A DNA stretch of 64,000 nucleotides, taken from Planktophila turicensis (lineage in GTDB: Bacteria; Actinomycetota; Actinomycetes; Nanopelagicales; Nanopelagicaceae). Positions 17,636-25,942 of the stretch are shown here, piece by piece (position 1 is the stretch's first letter; each line of letters starts with the position of its first letter). The stretch lies in NCBI GenBank assembly GCA_965234405.1, contig OZ248346.1; one strand, 5' to 3'. Below the pieces are notes generated by a model that was not told the origin of the DNA, ran no database searches, and saw only the letters and a program-made list of their open reading frames with translations. Position numbers and translations under genes: made by a program.

Positions 17636-17995
17636 ATGAATCCAATCGCCACAGTCATCTTCGATGGCGAATGCAGATTCTGTCTCGCATCCCTTAACTG
17701 GCTACGCCTCAATGCAGATATCAACGCACACCCATTCCAACAGGCAGACCTCCCCTCCTTCGACCTGACCCGCGCCGAGTGCGAGAAAGAAGTCATCGCC
17801 ATCATCGACGGCACCACACACCGCGGCGCCGCAGCCATCGCACACCTTCTCGCACTTCGTGGCAACAGCAACCTTTCACGCCTCATCACAGCCTCAGGAA
17901 AACTGGGCGACGCGAGTTATCACTGGGTAGCAACGCATCGAAACTCACTCGTCATCAAAGCGCTCACCGTCATCCTCGAGCGCGCAGCACGCTAA
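17636..17995 (+). CDS. DCC family thiol-disulfide oxidoreductase-like protein (DUF393)
   Basis: A 119-residue protein with the N-terminal DCC signature, FDGECRFCLASLNWL, which gives a Asp-x-x-Cys-x-x-Cys thioredoxin-like active site, and an internal HRGAAAIAHLL helix common to the family. Such proteins are predicted disulfide oxidoreductases of unknown substrate. TAACCT at 17624-17629 ends 6 nt before the ATG, implying a leaderless mRNA. It follows the toxin gene by 37 bp but is probably transcribed from its own promoter. Confidence 0.82.
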   Translation: MNPIATVIFDGECRFCLASLNWLRLNADINAHPFQQADLPSFDLTRAECEKEVIAIIDGTTHRGAAAIAHLLALRGNSNLSRLITASGKLGDASYHWVATHRNSLVIKALTVILERAAR

Positions 17996-18056
17996 CGCGC
18001 GTTCCCACCCATACTCACCTAGGATTGCGCACACCTACCTAGAAAAGAGATATCTC

Positions 18057-18206
18057 ATGGGCGCTTGCACTTGTGGTTACACAACAGATCCAGAGAAGAA
18101 CTGCAACGGAACACATAAAGTCGTTCAGGCAGTTAAAGCAGATATTGCTGAGAAGCTTGCAGAGAACGGCTTCCCTCACGCATCTGAATACGTAAAGAAC
18201 AACTAA
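18057..18206 (+). CDS. 49-residue CDGSH-like iron-sulfur/zinc-binding protein
   Basis: A very short gene. Its translation begins MGACTCGYTTDPEKNCNGTH, which shows Cys-x-Cys, nine residues, Cys-Asn-Gly-Thr-His. This is a divergent form of the CDGSH iron-sulfur motif (CxC...CDGSH), with Asn replacing Asp. The remaining 29 residues form one amphipathic helix. A purine-rich AGAAAAGAGA run precedes the ATG and could act as a weak Shine-Dalgarno. The gene is followed after 15 bp by a DUF2256 gene. A second, more canonical CDGSH protein lies at 63610. Cluster binding is inferred from the motif only. Confidence 0.7.
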   Translation: MGACTCGYTTDPEKNCNGTHKVVQAVKADIAEKLAENGFPHASEYVKNN

Positions 18207-18221
18207 ACCCTTTCACATCGC

Positions 18222-18359
18222 ATGCAGGCAAAGATCAAGAACGGCTTCCCACCCAAGACCTGCCTGCGCTGTGAACGCCCCTTCGAATGGCGCAAGAAAT
18301 GGGCGCGCGATTGGGAGAATGTGAAGTACTGCTCCGAAAAATGCAAAGCAGGAAAGTAA
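18222..18359 (+). CDS. DUF2256 family small zinc-binding-like protein
   Basis: A 45-residue protein with two Cys-x-x-Cys-type knuckles, KTCLRCERPF and KYCSEKC, separated by a Trp-rich basic segment (EWRKKWARDWENV). This matches the DUF2256 family closely; its function is unknown. Its TAA is followed immediately by the GTG start of mutM with no intervening base, so the two genes are almost certainly translated from the same mRNA. Confidence 0.8.
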   Translation: MQAKIKNGFPPKTCLRCERPFEWRKKWARDWENVKYCSEKCKAGK

Positions 18360-19196
18360 GTGCCCGAACTTCCAGAAGTTGAAACAGTTCGCCGCGGCCT
18401 CGATCACCTCATCACCGGCTATCGCATCACCGAAGCTCACAACCTGCACCCGCGCGCACTCAAACCAGAATCCATCGCACCACTTGCATCCCTTGTCGGC
18501 GCAAAGATCACCGGCACCAATCGCCGCGGAAAATTCCTCTGGCTCACACTCAATCGCCCCTATGTCTTAGTCGCACACCTGGGCATGAGCGGACAATTTC
18601 TCATCCACCAGAAAGATCGCCCCAAAGCCACACATATCCGCGCACAATTTCAATTAAAGAAACCACTGCGCTCACTTGATCTCGTCTTTAACGATCAACG
18701 CACCTTCGGCTGGTTATCGGTTGAAGAGACCACAAACAACGTCCCCTCATCTGCCCAACACATTGCACCTGATCCATTTGATCCACTCTTTAACAAGCAA
18801 ACCACCATCAACAATTACTTAAAGCGCAATATCAAGATTAAGACAGCACTCCTCAATCAAGAGATCATGTCCGGAGTCGGCAATATCTATGCCGATGAAA
18901 CTTTGTGGCGCGCCAAGATCCACCCAGAAACACTCACCTCAGAACTCACACCCAAGAAAGTTGCAACCATCATCGACTTCGCCACCGAAGTCATGCAGGA
19001 AGCAATCAACCAAGGTGGAACTTCATTCGATGACCTATACATAAACGTCAACGGTGAATCCGGATTCTTTGAACAATCCCTTGCCGCCTATGGCCAAGAA
19101 GATGAACCATGTCCGCGCTGTGGAACACCCATTAAACGCATTACCTTTGGAGCCCGCTCATCTCATTTCTGCCCACGCTGTCAAAGGAGAAAATAA
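18360..19196 (+). CDS. mutM: Formamidopyrimidine-DNA glycosylase
   Basis: A 278-residue bifunctional base-excision repair enzyme that removes 8-oxoguanine and FapyG and cleaves the abasic site. The N-terminus is the invariant PELPEVE (catalytic Pro after Met removal, then Glu). A catalytic-loop lysine sits in NRRGKFLWL; the H2TH region has LNQEIMSGVGNIYADE; the C-terminal zinc finger is CPRCGTPIKR...FCPRCQ. All key residues are present and length is normal. The start is a GTG directly after the DUF2256 stop, forced by the conserved N-terminus. Confidence 0.95.
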   Translation: MPELPEVETVRRGLDHLITGYRITEAHNLHPRALKPESIAPLASLVGAKITGTNRRGKFLWLTLNRPYVLVAHLGMSGQFLIHQKDRPKATHIRAQFQLKKPLRSLDLVFNDQRTFGWLSVEETTNNVPSSAQHIAPDPFDPLFNKQTTINNYLKRNIKIKTALLNQEIMSGVGNIYADETLWRAKIHPETLTSELTPKKVATIIDFATEVMQEAINQGGTSFDDLYINVNGESGFFEQSLAAYGQEDEPCPRCGTPIKRITFGARSSHFCPRCQRRK

Positions 19197-19197
19197 G

Positions 19198-19839
19198 ATG
19201 AAGAAGTTCCAAGGCCTGCGCAAAGCTTCACATTTTGGCCCCACACTCATCGTCACCACAATCGGTTTCGCATTCGCCACTCACTACTGGTGGGAAGGCC
19301 CCGCATATGTCATCGCCTTCGGAATCTTCTGCGGCCAACTCATTGTCGGTTGGACCAATGATCTCTATGACTACCAAGACGACTTAAGCCACAACCGCAC
19401 CAAGAAACCACTCGTTGCAGGTCTCATCACTCCTGCTTTCTTGCGCAAGTGGATCTACTTCATGACTCCCTTTGCATTCATCGCTAATCTCCTTGGCCCA
19501 CTCGGCTTCTACGGAGGACTCGTCTACATGCTCGGCATCGCATGTGGCCTTGCCTATAACTTCTACTTTAAATTCACTCTTCTTTCACCACTTCCATACG
19601 CCATCGCATTCGCTGCCCTTCCATCATCGATAGCAATCTCAAAAGAGATCACACCGCCTACATGGATGTGGCTCGGGGGAGCGCTCTTTGGAATGGCTGC
19701 ACACTTCATCAACGTCATCAAAGATTTGGATGAAGATCAGCAAAGCGGCATCAACGGATTACCTCAACGCCTCGGTAAACGCCGCTCCATCATGGCAGCA
19801 GCGATTCTTATTGCTCTCGGTCTTATCGTTCTACTGTAA
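19198..19839 (+). CDS. UbiA-family prenyltransferase
   Basis: A 213-residue integral membrane prenyltransferase, short for the family. The first Asp-rich motif is NDLYDYQDD and the second region is DLDEDQQSGING, both needed to bind Mg-prenyl diphosphate. About seven hydrophobic helices are seen. It may attach an isoprenoid to a ring compound or act in lipid/quinone synthesis; the acceptor cannot be told. ATG at 19198 lies one base after the mutM stop; the longer upstream frame overlaps mutM and is rejected. Confidence 0.82.
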   Translation: MKKFQGLRKASHFGPTLIVTTIGFAFATHYWWEGPAYVIAFGIFCGQLIVGWTNDLYDYQDDLSHNRTKKPLVAGLITPAFLRKWIYFMTPFAFIANLLGPLGFYGGLVYMLGIACGLAYNFYFKFTLLSPLPYAIAFAALPSSIAISKEITPPTWMWLGGALFGMAAHFINVIKDLDEDQQSGINGLPQRLGKRRSIMAAAILIALGLIVLL

Positions 19840-20025
19840 ATCAGCGCAGGCTTCAGCAGCCTTCTCATTCGCATAATCCAAGTTTGAACCTGTCTCATCA
19901 AGCCACTTAGCAGCTTCTGTCTCAAGGCACTTGTTATATGCAGCAGGATCACTCTTGCTTTCACCGCAGCCCGCAAGAGTTAGCGATGAAGCAATAATTA
20001 GAATTGCCAAAGTTGCTTTTGTCAT
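19831..20025 (-). CDS. Small lipoprotein
   Basis: A 64-residue predicted lipoprotein. The N-terminal helix ends in the lipobox LAGC, followed by a short acidic, helical mature part with two further cysteines (NKCLETE and EACADL). There is no known function. TATTCT is placed 6 nt before the ATG on the minus strand, so it has its own leaderless promoter. The 3' end overlaps the UbiA gene tail by 9 bp. Confidence 0.72.
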   Translation of the reverse strand: MTKATLAILIIASSLTLAGCGESKSDPAAYNKCLETEAAKWLDETGSNLDYANEKAAEACADLQ

Positions 20026-20110
20026 CCCACAAGAATAATCAACCGAGCATGTGAGTCAAGGTCTCTTGTTGTGTAGTGCTCGTTAAAGCCATATCTGTTA
20101 AATTGGACCT

Positions 20111-20239
20111 ATGAGCACAGTGACTAAGCCAAAGCGTAAGAAGATCACCGCGTACCAACTATTTGGTTGGACCCCGCTCCTAATAACAACCGTCGGCGCA
20201 GGCATCGTGGTTGCCTTAAGCGTGTTGCGGGATTTGTAA
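20111..20239 (+). CDS. 42-residue single-span membrane protein
   Basis: A very short gene. The protein has a basic N-terminus (KPKRKKITAYQ) and one membrane helix (TPLLITTVGAGIVVALSVL), giving an N-in topology by the positive-inside rule. TAAATT at 20099-20104 ends 6 nt before the ATG, the same leaderless spacing as the longer genes around it, which is the main support that it is real. Function unknown. Confidence 0.55.
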   Translation: MSTVTKPKRKKITAYQLFGWTPLLITTVGAGIVVALSVLRDL

Positions 20240-20260
20240 TCCTTCGACCACATAAAAAAT

Positions 20261-21442
20261 ATGCGAAGTAGATACATTGCTTTTGTCACAGCAGTCCTAG
20301 CAACTTCCATTCTTTCACCCGCGGCAGCTCAAGCTGCAACTAAAATTGGCAAACCTTGCAACAAGCCCAACGCAATTTCGATCGCCAGTGGCGTATCGGT
20401 GAAGTGCCTCAAAACGGGATCCAAATACACATGGAAGAAAGTTGCGGCAGCCAAGCCAACTTCAAAAGCGACAATGGCGCCCGCGCAACCAGTTACATTT
20501 CCAACTTCATTTTCAGATTTAAAGGCTAACCGAAAAGGAATTTCCCAGGCGGTATGGTCAAAAGTCAATGCAGCAATAACAACTAACGCAGCAAAAATCG
20601 GGACTTTCGAAATTTTCACAGGTCCTAACACGAAGCCTTACTACGAGGATTACCTCAAGGTCGCCACACTCGTATCTAAGTTATTCCCAAATATGAAGGA
20701 ACCTTCCTCGAACATCGTCATCCGTTACAAATACGAAGACCTTGAGTGGGCAACGACAAAGATCGCCCAGCTCTTGCCTAAATCAGAGATTGAAAGACTA
20801 AATCGTGATGAAGGTGGCCGTCTGCTAAGCAGTAACTGTGAGCCCGAACGAAATACATGTTTTGGCTCTAAACAATTGACCACAACTACGGGGGTCAACG
20901 TAATTCTCCAGGGCGTTCCAACTTCCTCCCCGGCCGGTGATTCAGTCGAGAGACAACGTTTCTTTGAAGGCATGTTGGAAGCGCATGAGTATTTCCACTC
21001 TTTCCAGCGCATCCCATTACTGAACAAGCCTCTTGAGCAGAAGGATTACCCTCCTGTGTGGTTTGTCGAAGGATCTGCGGAATGGGTTCAAAATGCAGCA
21101 ACCAACGGCACTAACTTCCAAAAGTATAAGAACTTCATCACCGCAGATTGCAGATCTGTTTGCACAAACCTGACTCAAGCAGATATCACCAAGATTCTTA
21201 CTGAATCCACGAATAGTTTCTGGCCAAACGAGTACGACTACTTCCTGAATTACAACCTCGGGAGCGTCATTATTGAAAGCCTTGTTGCAATCACAAACCC
21301 AGAATCAATTATTGCTTTTTATGACCAAATCGCAGAGCGAATTGGATTCGAAGCAGCGTTTAAGAGCGTCTACGGCCTGGCGTGGAAAGAAGCTATCCCA
21401 ATCTTGGCAGAGGTGACCTTCCTTAACCTCCAAGGCAAGTAA
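20261..21442 (+). CDS. Secreted HExxH metallopeptidase-like protein (family member 1)
   Basis: A 393-residue exported protein. The signal peptide ends near AQAA. A short module (about 28-60) with two cysteines (GKPCNK and VKCLKTGSKYTW) matches the N-terminal module of four other secreted proteins in this window. A linker and a mixed alpha/beta domain follow. The zinc site is AHEYFHSF (His 242, Glu 243, His 246) with a likely third ligand Glu 270 in FVEGSAEW, a gluzincin arrangement. It is most similar to the protein at 30218. Substrate unknown. It sits 21 bp after a 42-residue membrane protein gene and has no clear Shine-Dalgarno. Confidence 0.75.
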   Translation: MRSRYIAFVTAVLATSILSPAAAQAATKIGKPCNKPNAISIASGVSVKCLKTGSKYTWKKVAAAKPTSKATMAPAQPVTFPTSFSDLKANRKGISQAVWSKVNAAITTNAAKIGTFEIFTGPNTKPYYEDYLKVATLVSKLFPNMKEPSSNIVIRYKYEDLEWATTKIAQLLPKSEIERLNRDEGGRLLSSNCEPERNTCFGSKQLTTTTGVNVILQGVPTSSPAGDSVERQRFFEGMLEAHEYFHSFQRIPLLNKPLEQKDYPPVWFVEGSAEWVQNAATNGTNFQKYKNFITADCRSVCTNLTQADITKILTESTNSFWPNEYDYFLNYNLGSVIIESLVAITNPESIIAFYDQIAERIGFEAAFKSVYGLAWKEAIPILAEVTFLNLQGK

Positions 21443-22180
21443 CTATTCCTCCCAGTAAAACTTTCCATCGCATTTAAGGATCTTGGAGCACATCGCATCT
21501 AATGACCTGGCGACGTTGTACTGCTCGTCAATTGCGCTCTCAGTCAATGTGCCAATGACGTTGCCTTCATTATCAACAACAGGCCCACCGCTATTGCCAC
21601 GCGATGCATTAGCTGTAATGAGAACCTCGGTCTGATTGATATTGAGTACTGACCCAAAAGAGACCGAGCCTTGATATCCGTCGGCGCTTCCAACAACCAT
21701 CGTCCAATAACCAGGAGATGGCATGTACTGGGACAAACTCAACACCGGAATTTTCAGATCAGAGACAATTACCGCTAGATCATTTTTCTTGTCGAGAGTG
21801 ATAATTCGCGCTGAATAATCTTTAGCAAAGAGTCGATGAACTGTTAGATATTTTTCGTTACCGATGCAATCTTCAACAACATGGTGGTTGGTGATAAATA
21901 CCTTGTCGTATTTTGCGTATGCCTTTTCTTCGAGCTGTACCGCCCAAGCAGAACCGAGACTTTCTTTGCCCGGAACGTCGCAATTAACCATCACTGTAGA
22001 ACGCTGGGTATGTTCGACCAGCCCTCCCACATCACGAGGCTGCACATACCCATCACTACGAGGATCGGTTAATTGATACTGCCCCGAAGGTGACCATGCC
22101 AAGAGGAAGGCACCCATAGCAAAAGGGGCAACAACTATGACAATGGCTGCAATGAACTTATTAGCTGGTGATTCGCTCAT
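21443..22180 (-). CDS. Membrane-anchored trypsin-like serine protease
   Basis: A 245-residue S1-family protease with one N-terminal membrane anchor (about residues 8-30). The catalytic triad is His in ITNHHVVED, Asp in KKNDLAVIV and Ser in SRGNSGGPV, as in S1C/HtrA-like enzymes, but no PDZ domain follows. The protease should face outside the cytoplasmic membrane. ATG at 22180 is preferred because TAGGCT lies exactly 7 nt upstream on the minus strand; a longer in-frame start at 22237 would run through this promoter. It converges with the metallopeptidase gene with no gap. Confidence 0.8.
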   Translation of the reverse strand: MSESPANKFIAAIVIVVAPFAMGAFLLAWSPSGQYQLTDPRSDGYVQPRDVGGLVEHTQRSTVMVNCDVPGKESLGSAWAVQLEEKAYAKYDKVFITNHHVVEDCIGNEKYLTVHRLFAKDYSARIITLDKKNDLAVIVSDLKIPVLSLSQYMPSPGYWTMVVGSADGYQGSVSFGSVLNINQTEVLITANASRGNSGGPVVDNEGNVIGTLTESAIDEQYNVARSLDAMCSKILKCDGKFYWEE

Positions 22181-22255
22181 ACCCATCAGCCTAGGCACCC
22201 CCACTGACAAATGCCCGCATCTTCCCAACCCATTCAATCTGCGCTTAAATCAGAT

Positions 22256-22546
22256 ATGGAAACTTTGATTCTGACATTCCCTTGCAAGCCAAGTGCTGGA
22301 AAAGTTCTCCTCGAAGCTTTCGCAACGGCCCTCTCGGATACCCGCGCATTCCCAGGTTGCATCTCTGTCACTACCTACACAAGTGCAACAAATCCCGACG
22401 ACATCATTCTCATTGAAGAGTGGGATACCAGAGATTCTCAAATGAAATACATGCAATGGCGCGCAGAAACAGGAATGCCCGAACAACTGGGACCTCTTCT
22501 CGCAGGACCTCTCAAAGAGGAATGGCTTGTTGCACACTCCATTTAA
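22256..22546 (+). CDS. Antibiotic biosynthesis monooxygenase (ABM) domain protein
   Basis: A 96-residue small ferredoxin-like protein of the ABM / quinol-monooxygenase family. It shows the usual order: METLILTFPCKP strand, a long helix, PGCISVTTYTS strand, IILIEEWDTRDSQMKYMQWR and a C-terminal strand. ABM proteins act as cofactor-free oxygenases or small-molecule binders. ATG at 22256 gives the normal family length and has TTAAAT 5 nt upstream; a 15-residue extension to 22211 is possible but lacks promoter-like sequence. Confidence 0.75.
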   Translation: METLILTFPCKPSAGKVLLEAFATALSDTRAFPGCISVTTYTSATNPDDIILIEEWDTRDSQMKYMQWRAETGMPEQLGPLLAGPLKEEWLVAHSI

Positions 22547-22573
22547 TTCTCACCTCACACCTAACCTCACTCC

Positions 22574-23158
22574 ATGAACGCATTCATGCGTAAGGCCACA
22601 CAGATCCTCTTAGGTGCCACCCTCATCTATACCGGCACACTCCACCTCACAAGCAGTCGTGAAGAATTCCAAGCACAAGTTCCACCATGGGCACCATTCA
22701 CACCCGACTTCATTGTTCTTGCATCCGGAGTAGTCGAGATAGCCCTTGGCCTTGCCCTCGTATCTCTCCAACGTAGGAAAGCAGTCGGAATAGCAACAGC
22801 TGCCTTCTTCATCGCAATCTTCCCTGGAAACATCTCTCAATTCGTCAATGGAATCGATGCATTCGGACTTAACGATGACCGCGCTCGCGCAATCAGACTG
22901 CTCTTTCAACCACTCCTTGTTCTCTGGGCGCTTTGGTCAACCACTGCCATGCCTAAAGGAACCTTCAAACGCTTTTGGAATTATGTAAAGAAAACAATTC
23001 GAGAAAACAAAGCGGCGACAGTGATTGGAATCCTGATTGGAGGAGTCGCGACAAGGTTCCTCGAGGACGGGAATTTGTTGGTAACCACAGTGCTGACGGG
23101 GATGAGTGTGGTGGGGACGTTGGTGATTGCGATAGCCGTCAAGCTAATACTCTACTAA
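22574..23158 (+). CDS. DoxX-like membrane protein
   Basis: A 194-residue membrane protein. The first 130 residues match the DoxX/MauE layout of four helices, with the typical LIYTGTLHLTSSREEFQAQV and VPPWAPFTPDF segments. The last 60 residues add a basic stretch and two more helices. DoxX-like proteins are linked to redox or quinone chemistry; the actual role is unknown. TAACCT at 22562-22567 ends 6 nt before the ATG. Confidence 0.78.
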   Translation: MNAFMRKATQILLGATLIYTGTLHLTSSREEFQAQVPPWAPFTPDFIVLASGVVEIALGLALVSLQRRKAVGIATAAFFIAIFPGNISQFVNGIDAFGLNDDRARAIRLLFQPLLVLWALWSTTAMPKGTFKRFWNYVKKTIRENKAATVIGILIGGVATRFLEDGNLLVTTVLTGMSVVGTLVIAIAVKLILY

Positions 23159-23287
23159 TTCATTAATTTGCTCAAAGAATCCTGCTCTAGAGCCATGAAT
23201 ATTGTGAGATTTGGAACGGGTGTAACCTGTTGAAAGACTATGTAAATCAGTAGAATTCAGTTCACGCGAAACGAAGGGTACTGATTA
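23159..23287. other. AT-rich intergenic region before restriction gene
   Basis: A 129-bp region marking the switch from normal sequence to the more AT-rich restriction-modification block. It holds a possible 12-codon ATG open frame at 23195 and a TAACCT at 23224-23229. No C-protein box was recognised. Confidence 0.4.
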
Positions 23288-23935
23288 ATGAATTTTATTA
23301 CTCATAACCATAGATTTGCCTTAGATATTGTTGAATCAAATCCAGAATTAAAAAGCCTCTGGGAAGAAATTACGGCTTCCATTCTCTCAATTACAGATGA
23401 GCAGTTAATTGCTGAGTTTTCAAACACCCCAACAAAGATGAGTATTAGCGACGCTATAAATAGACTTTTAGATGCAGAATTGGTCAAACGCGGCTGGATT
23501 GCGCAGAGTGCGATTTTTCAGGGGGAAGAGTATTTAGAGAAGAAATGGCGCTTGGACTTTTCTAAACGGATTCAGAATCCTGCGAAAGGGATTTCTGGTA
23601 TGGCAATTGAAGTCGCATTTAACCACGGTGAAGCAATCGCCTGGAATTTGATGAAACCAGTATTAGCGGCAGAAATGAATCAGGTGGAATTGCAAACTGA
23701 AATAGGTTCAGGCGTTGGAGTCTATATATGTGCAGCATCAGATTTAAAAGAGGCAGGCGGGTTTGACGGTGCAGTAGGAGAATATGAAAAAGTTTTGAGG
23801 TACTTAAATCCAATGTTCCAAAAACTATCAGTTCCATTAATCATAATCGGTCTAAATGCACCAAAAACTTTCAGGATTGAAAAGACCAAAAACCCAATTA
23901 CCAAACGAAATATTGGAAAAGTAGTAAAAATTTAG
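23288..23935 (+). CDS. BglII/BstYI-like type II restriction endonuclease
   Basis: A 215-residue protein matching the pattern of BglII/BstYI-family restriction enzymes: an N-terminal helical part (SISDAINRLLDAELVKRGW), KKWRLDFSKR, the core strand MAIEVAFNHGEAIAWNLMKP and then GVGVYICAAS...GGFDGAVGEYEKVLRYLNP. Glu in IEVAF is the likely catalytic acid of the variant PD-(D/E)xK site. It would cut an unmethylated palindrome recognised by the adjacent convergent C5 methyltransferase. The target sequence cannot be read. The DNA is visibly more AT-rich than the neighbours, which suggests acquisition. Two bases separate the two stop codons. Confidence 0.75.
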   Translation: MNFITHNHRFALDIVESNPELKSLWEEITASILSITDEQLIAEFSNTPTKMSISDAINRLLDAELVKRGWIAQSAIFQGEEYLEKKWRLDFSKRIQNPAKGISGMAIEVAFNHGEAIAWNLMKPVLAAEMNQVELQTEIGSGVGVYICAASDLKEAGGFDGAVGEYEKVLRYLNPMFQKLSVPLIIIGLNAPKTFRIEKTKNPITKRNIGKVVKI

Positions 23936-23937
23936 AA

Positions 23938-25188
23938 CTATTTAATTTCGCTAGCGAGAACTTTTCCAACTTTTTCAATCAGTCCAATCACTAGAGCATT
24001 CCCCATAAAAAATGCTCGCTTAGCATCAGAAACAATCTTTCCGTCAGAACTTTTTTTGCTCCAGTCATCTGGGAATCCATTGAGTCGTTCGAGCTCGATT
24101 GGAGTTAGTCTCCGGTAACCATTCTTAGTCTTAATAATGTGTTTGAATCTGGAAGGCGTAGTTCCGCCTTCACCGGTCAAGATTGTTCGACTTGGATTAG
24201 TTAGTAGATCAGGGAAAGCCATCTTTCCTTCAGCGTAGTTATACGTGACCCCACTTCCCTTGTGGGTGCGCTCGATACTTTTGGCACCCTTTAGATATTT
24301 CCACTCTTTCAGTCGCTTTTCTTCTACCCAATACTCATCGGGGACTTGTGAATCAGGCTGCAAAACTTCACCTAAGACAACAGGAGATGATGAAAGTTTT
24401 GCCTGTGTTTTTACCGTGTATGCAATTCCGTCTATGAAATAGCCTGCTGAGAGAAACGGACTCTTCTCTTTGCCCTTATTAAAGCGTGCACTAATTTCAT
24501 CTGCATCCGCACTCAAATCTACTTCCTGCAATTCATCAACAGGTTTTTCAATTGGTAAGGCACGAGCAAGAATTCCTGTCTTGGCAATTACAGCTGCAGG
24601 GGACACTTTCTTTCCAGCTTTTTTGCGCGTTGCAACAATGAAAACTCGAATGCGCCGTTGAGGGAATCCATATTCAGCAGCATTCACTACCCGCCATTCA
24701 ATGGTGTAACCCTCGTCGCCAAGAGTTTTGAGCATCACGGCAAAGTCGCGACCTCTTTGGTTTGAAGGAGATTTCAAGAGGCGATCGACATTCTCGAGAA
24801 AAATAAACTTAGGCTTTTGGCCATTTACGAGACGAAGGATTTCCCACCACAGCACACCCTTCTTCCCCTTTAATCCTTTAGAAGAATTGAGAGTCTTTGC
24901 AACTGAGTAATCCTGGCAAGGGAATCCACCAACGAGGAGGTCAATATTTTTTGGAAGAGATTTAATCTTTGCGATGTCAATATTTGTGTGACCATCTTCG
25001 CCGAATTGAGCGACATAGACATCTGAGGCATGTTGAACTTTTGTAGAAGGCTCCCATTGATTGGAAAAAGTTGTTTTCCAACCTGCACGAGCAAGGCCAA
25101 TTCGGAACCCGCCTACGCCTGCAAAGAGCTCGGCGACGTTACCCACCGGATTTACTGGTTCTTTAAAGCCTTTTGATTTATATGCCAC
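23938..25188 (-). CDS. DNA (cytosine-5-)-methyltransferase
   Basis: A 416-residue C5 methyltransferase. All main motifs are in order: motif I ELFAGVGGFRIGL (SAM binding), motif IV GGFPCQDYSVA with the catalytic Cys, motif VI LENVDRLL, motif VIII QRRIRVFIVA, a long target-recognition region (about 230-340), motif IX YRRLTPIELERLNGFP and motif X MGNAL. It would protect the host from the convergent BglII-like nuclease. A canonical Shine-Dalgarno GGAGG lies before the ATG, unlike the leaderless neighbours, which also hints at separate origin. Confidence 0.92.
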   Translation of the reverse strand: MAYKSKGFKEPVNPVGNVAELFAGVGGFRIGLARAGWKTTFSNQWEPSTKVQHASDVYVAQFGEDGHTNIDIAKIKSLPKNIDLLVGGFPCQDYSVAKTLNSSKGLKGKKGVLWWEILRLVNGQKPKFIFLENVDRLLKSPSNQRGRDFAVMLKTLGDEGYTIEWRVVNAAEYGFPQRRIRVFIVATRKKAGKKVSPAAVIAKTGILARALPIEKPVDELQEVDLSADADEISARFNKGKEKSPFLSAGYFIDGIAYTVKTQAKLSSSPVVLGEVLQPDSQVPDEYWVEEKRLKEWKYLKGAKSIERTHKGSGVTYNYAEGKMAFPDLLTNPSRTILTGEGGTTPSRFKHIIKTKNGYRRLTPIELERLNGFPDDWSKKSSDGKIVSDAKRAFFMGNALVIGLIEKVGKVLASEIK

Positions 25189-25258
25189 GTTTTGCCTCCG
25201 GGACGAAGCATAGGAAGAGGCACTGACAAGGTGTGGGATCGACGCGCGAATAGCGAGG

Positions 25259-25942
25259 TTAGATTGCCGTTATGGAGGTTTGCGAAGGCAACGCCAGCTT
25301 CGGTTCCTCTTCGTAAATCCTTTTCTCAATTCCCTTGAGTTCCTTCAAGACTTCTTCGATTCCATGTTCATTTACTGCTGTTGCAGAGCCTAGGAATCTA
25401 TTGAATTCGCGGCCGGTTGCGGGATCGAAGCGGACTCCGGAGGTTTTCTGGCGGTTGGAGACGCTGAGGAAGTAATCGGATTGGTCGGGAGTTGTTGAGG
25501 CCATGAGAAGTTTGTCGAAGTCCCATTGTTGAGTCTTGATGGGGCCGGTGAAGATGAGGCGGTCGGTGGTGAGCATGACGACGCCTTGATCTTTATCCAT
25601 CTGTAGTTCTTCACCGGGGATTACTTGGCCTTGCATTGCTCCTACGCGAAAGCGGATGCCTCCGCCGATGGGAATGCTGACTCCGGATGATCCGCCGGTG
25701 TAGCGAGAGGGAGTGCGGCCTGCTTCGTGGAAGATGCCTGTGGCAGACCAGAGTGTGCGTTCACCTTTTGCTTGCATGAGTGAGTTGGGGACTGAATCTT
25801 CGCCATTGGATGCGGCGGTGAAGACGGTGATGAGTTTGGTGAGCGTCTCTTTATCTTCTTGCCAGATTGCGTGAAGGCGGTTGTATTCATTGGTTGCGGC
25901 TTTGTCGGCGCGCTTAGCTTTGAAGTTTGCTATCCATCCCAT
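25259..25942 (-). CDS. Hypothetical protein with possible PH-like domain
   Basis: A 227-residue soluble protein I do not recognise. It has a basic helical N-terminus, a central beta-rich part with QMDKDQGVVMLTTDRLIFTG, which resembles the bacterial PH/GRAM-like strand pattern, and a helical C-terminus (GIEEVLKELKGIEKRIYEEE). No membrane segment is present. TACCCT lies 6 nt before the ATG on the minus strand, supporting this start. Confidence 0.6.
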   Translation of the reverse strand: MGWIANFKAKRADKAATNEYNRLHAIWQEDKETLTKLITVFTAASNGEDSVPNSLMQAKGERTLWSATGIFHEAGRTPSRYTGGSSGVSIPIGGGIRFRVGAMQGQVIPGEELQMDKDQGVVMLTTDRLIFTGPIKTQQWDFDKLLMASTTPDQSDYFLSVSNRQKTSGVRFDPATGREFNRFLGSATAVNEHGIEEVLKELKGIEKRIYEEEPKLALPSQTSITAI

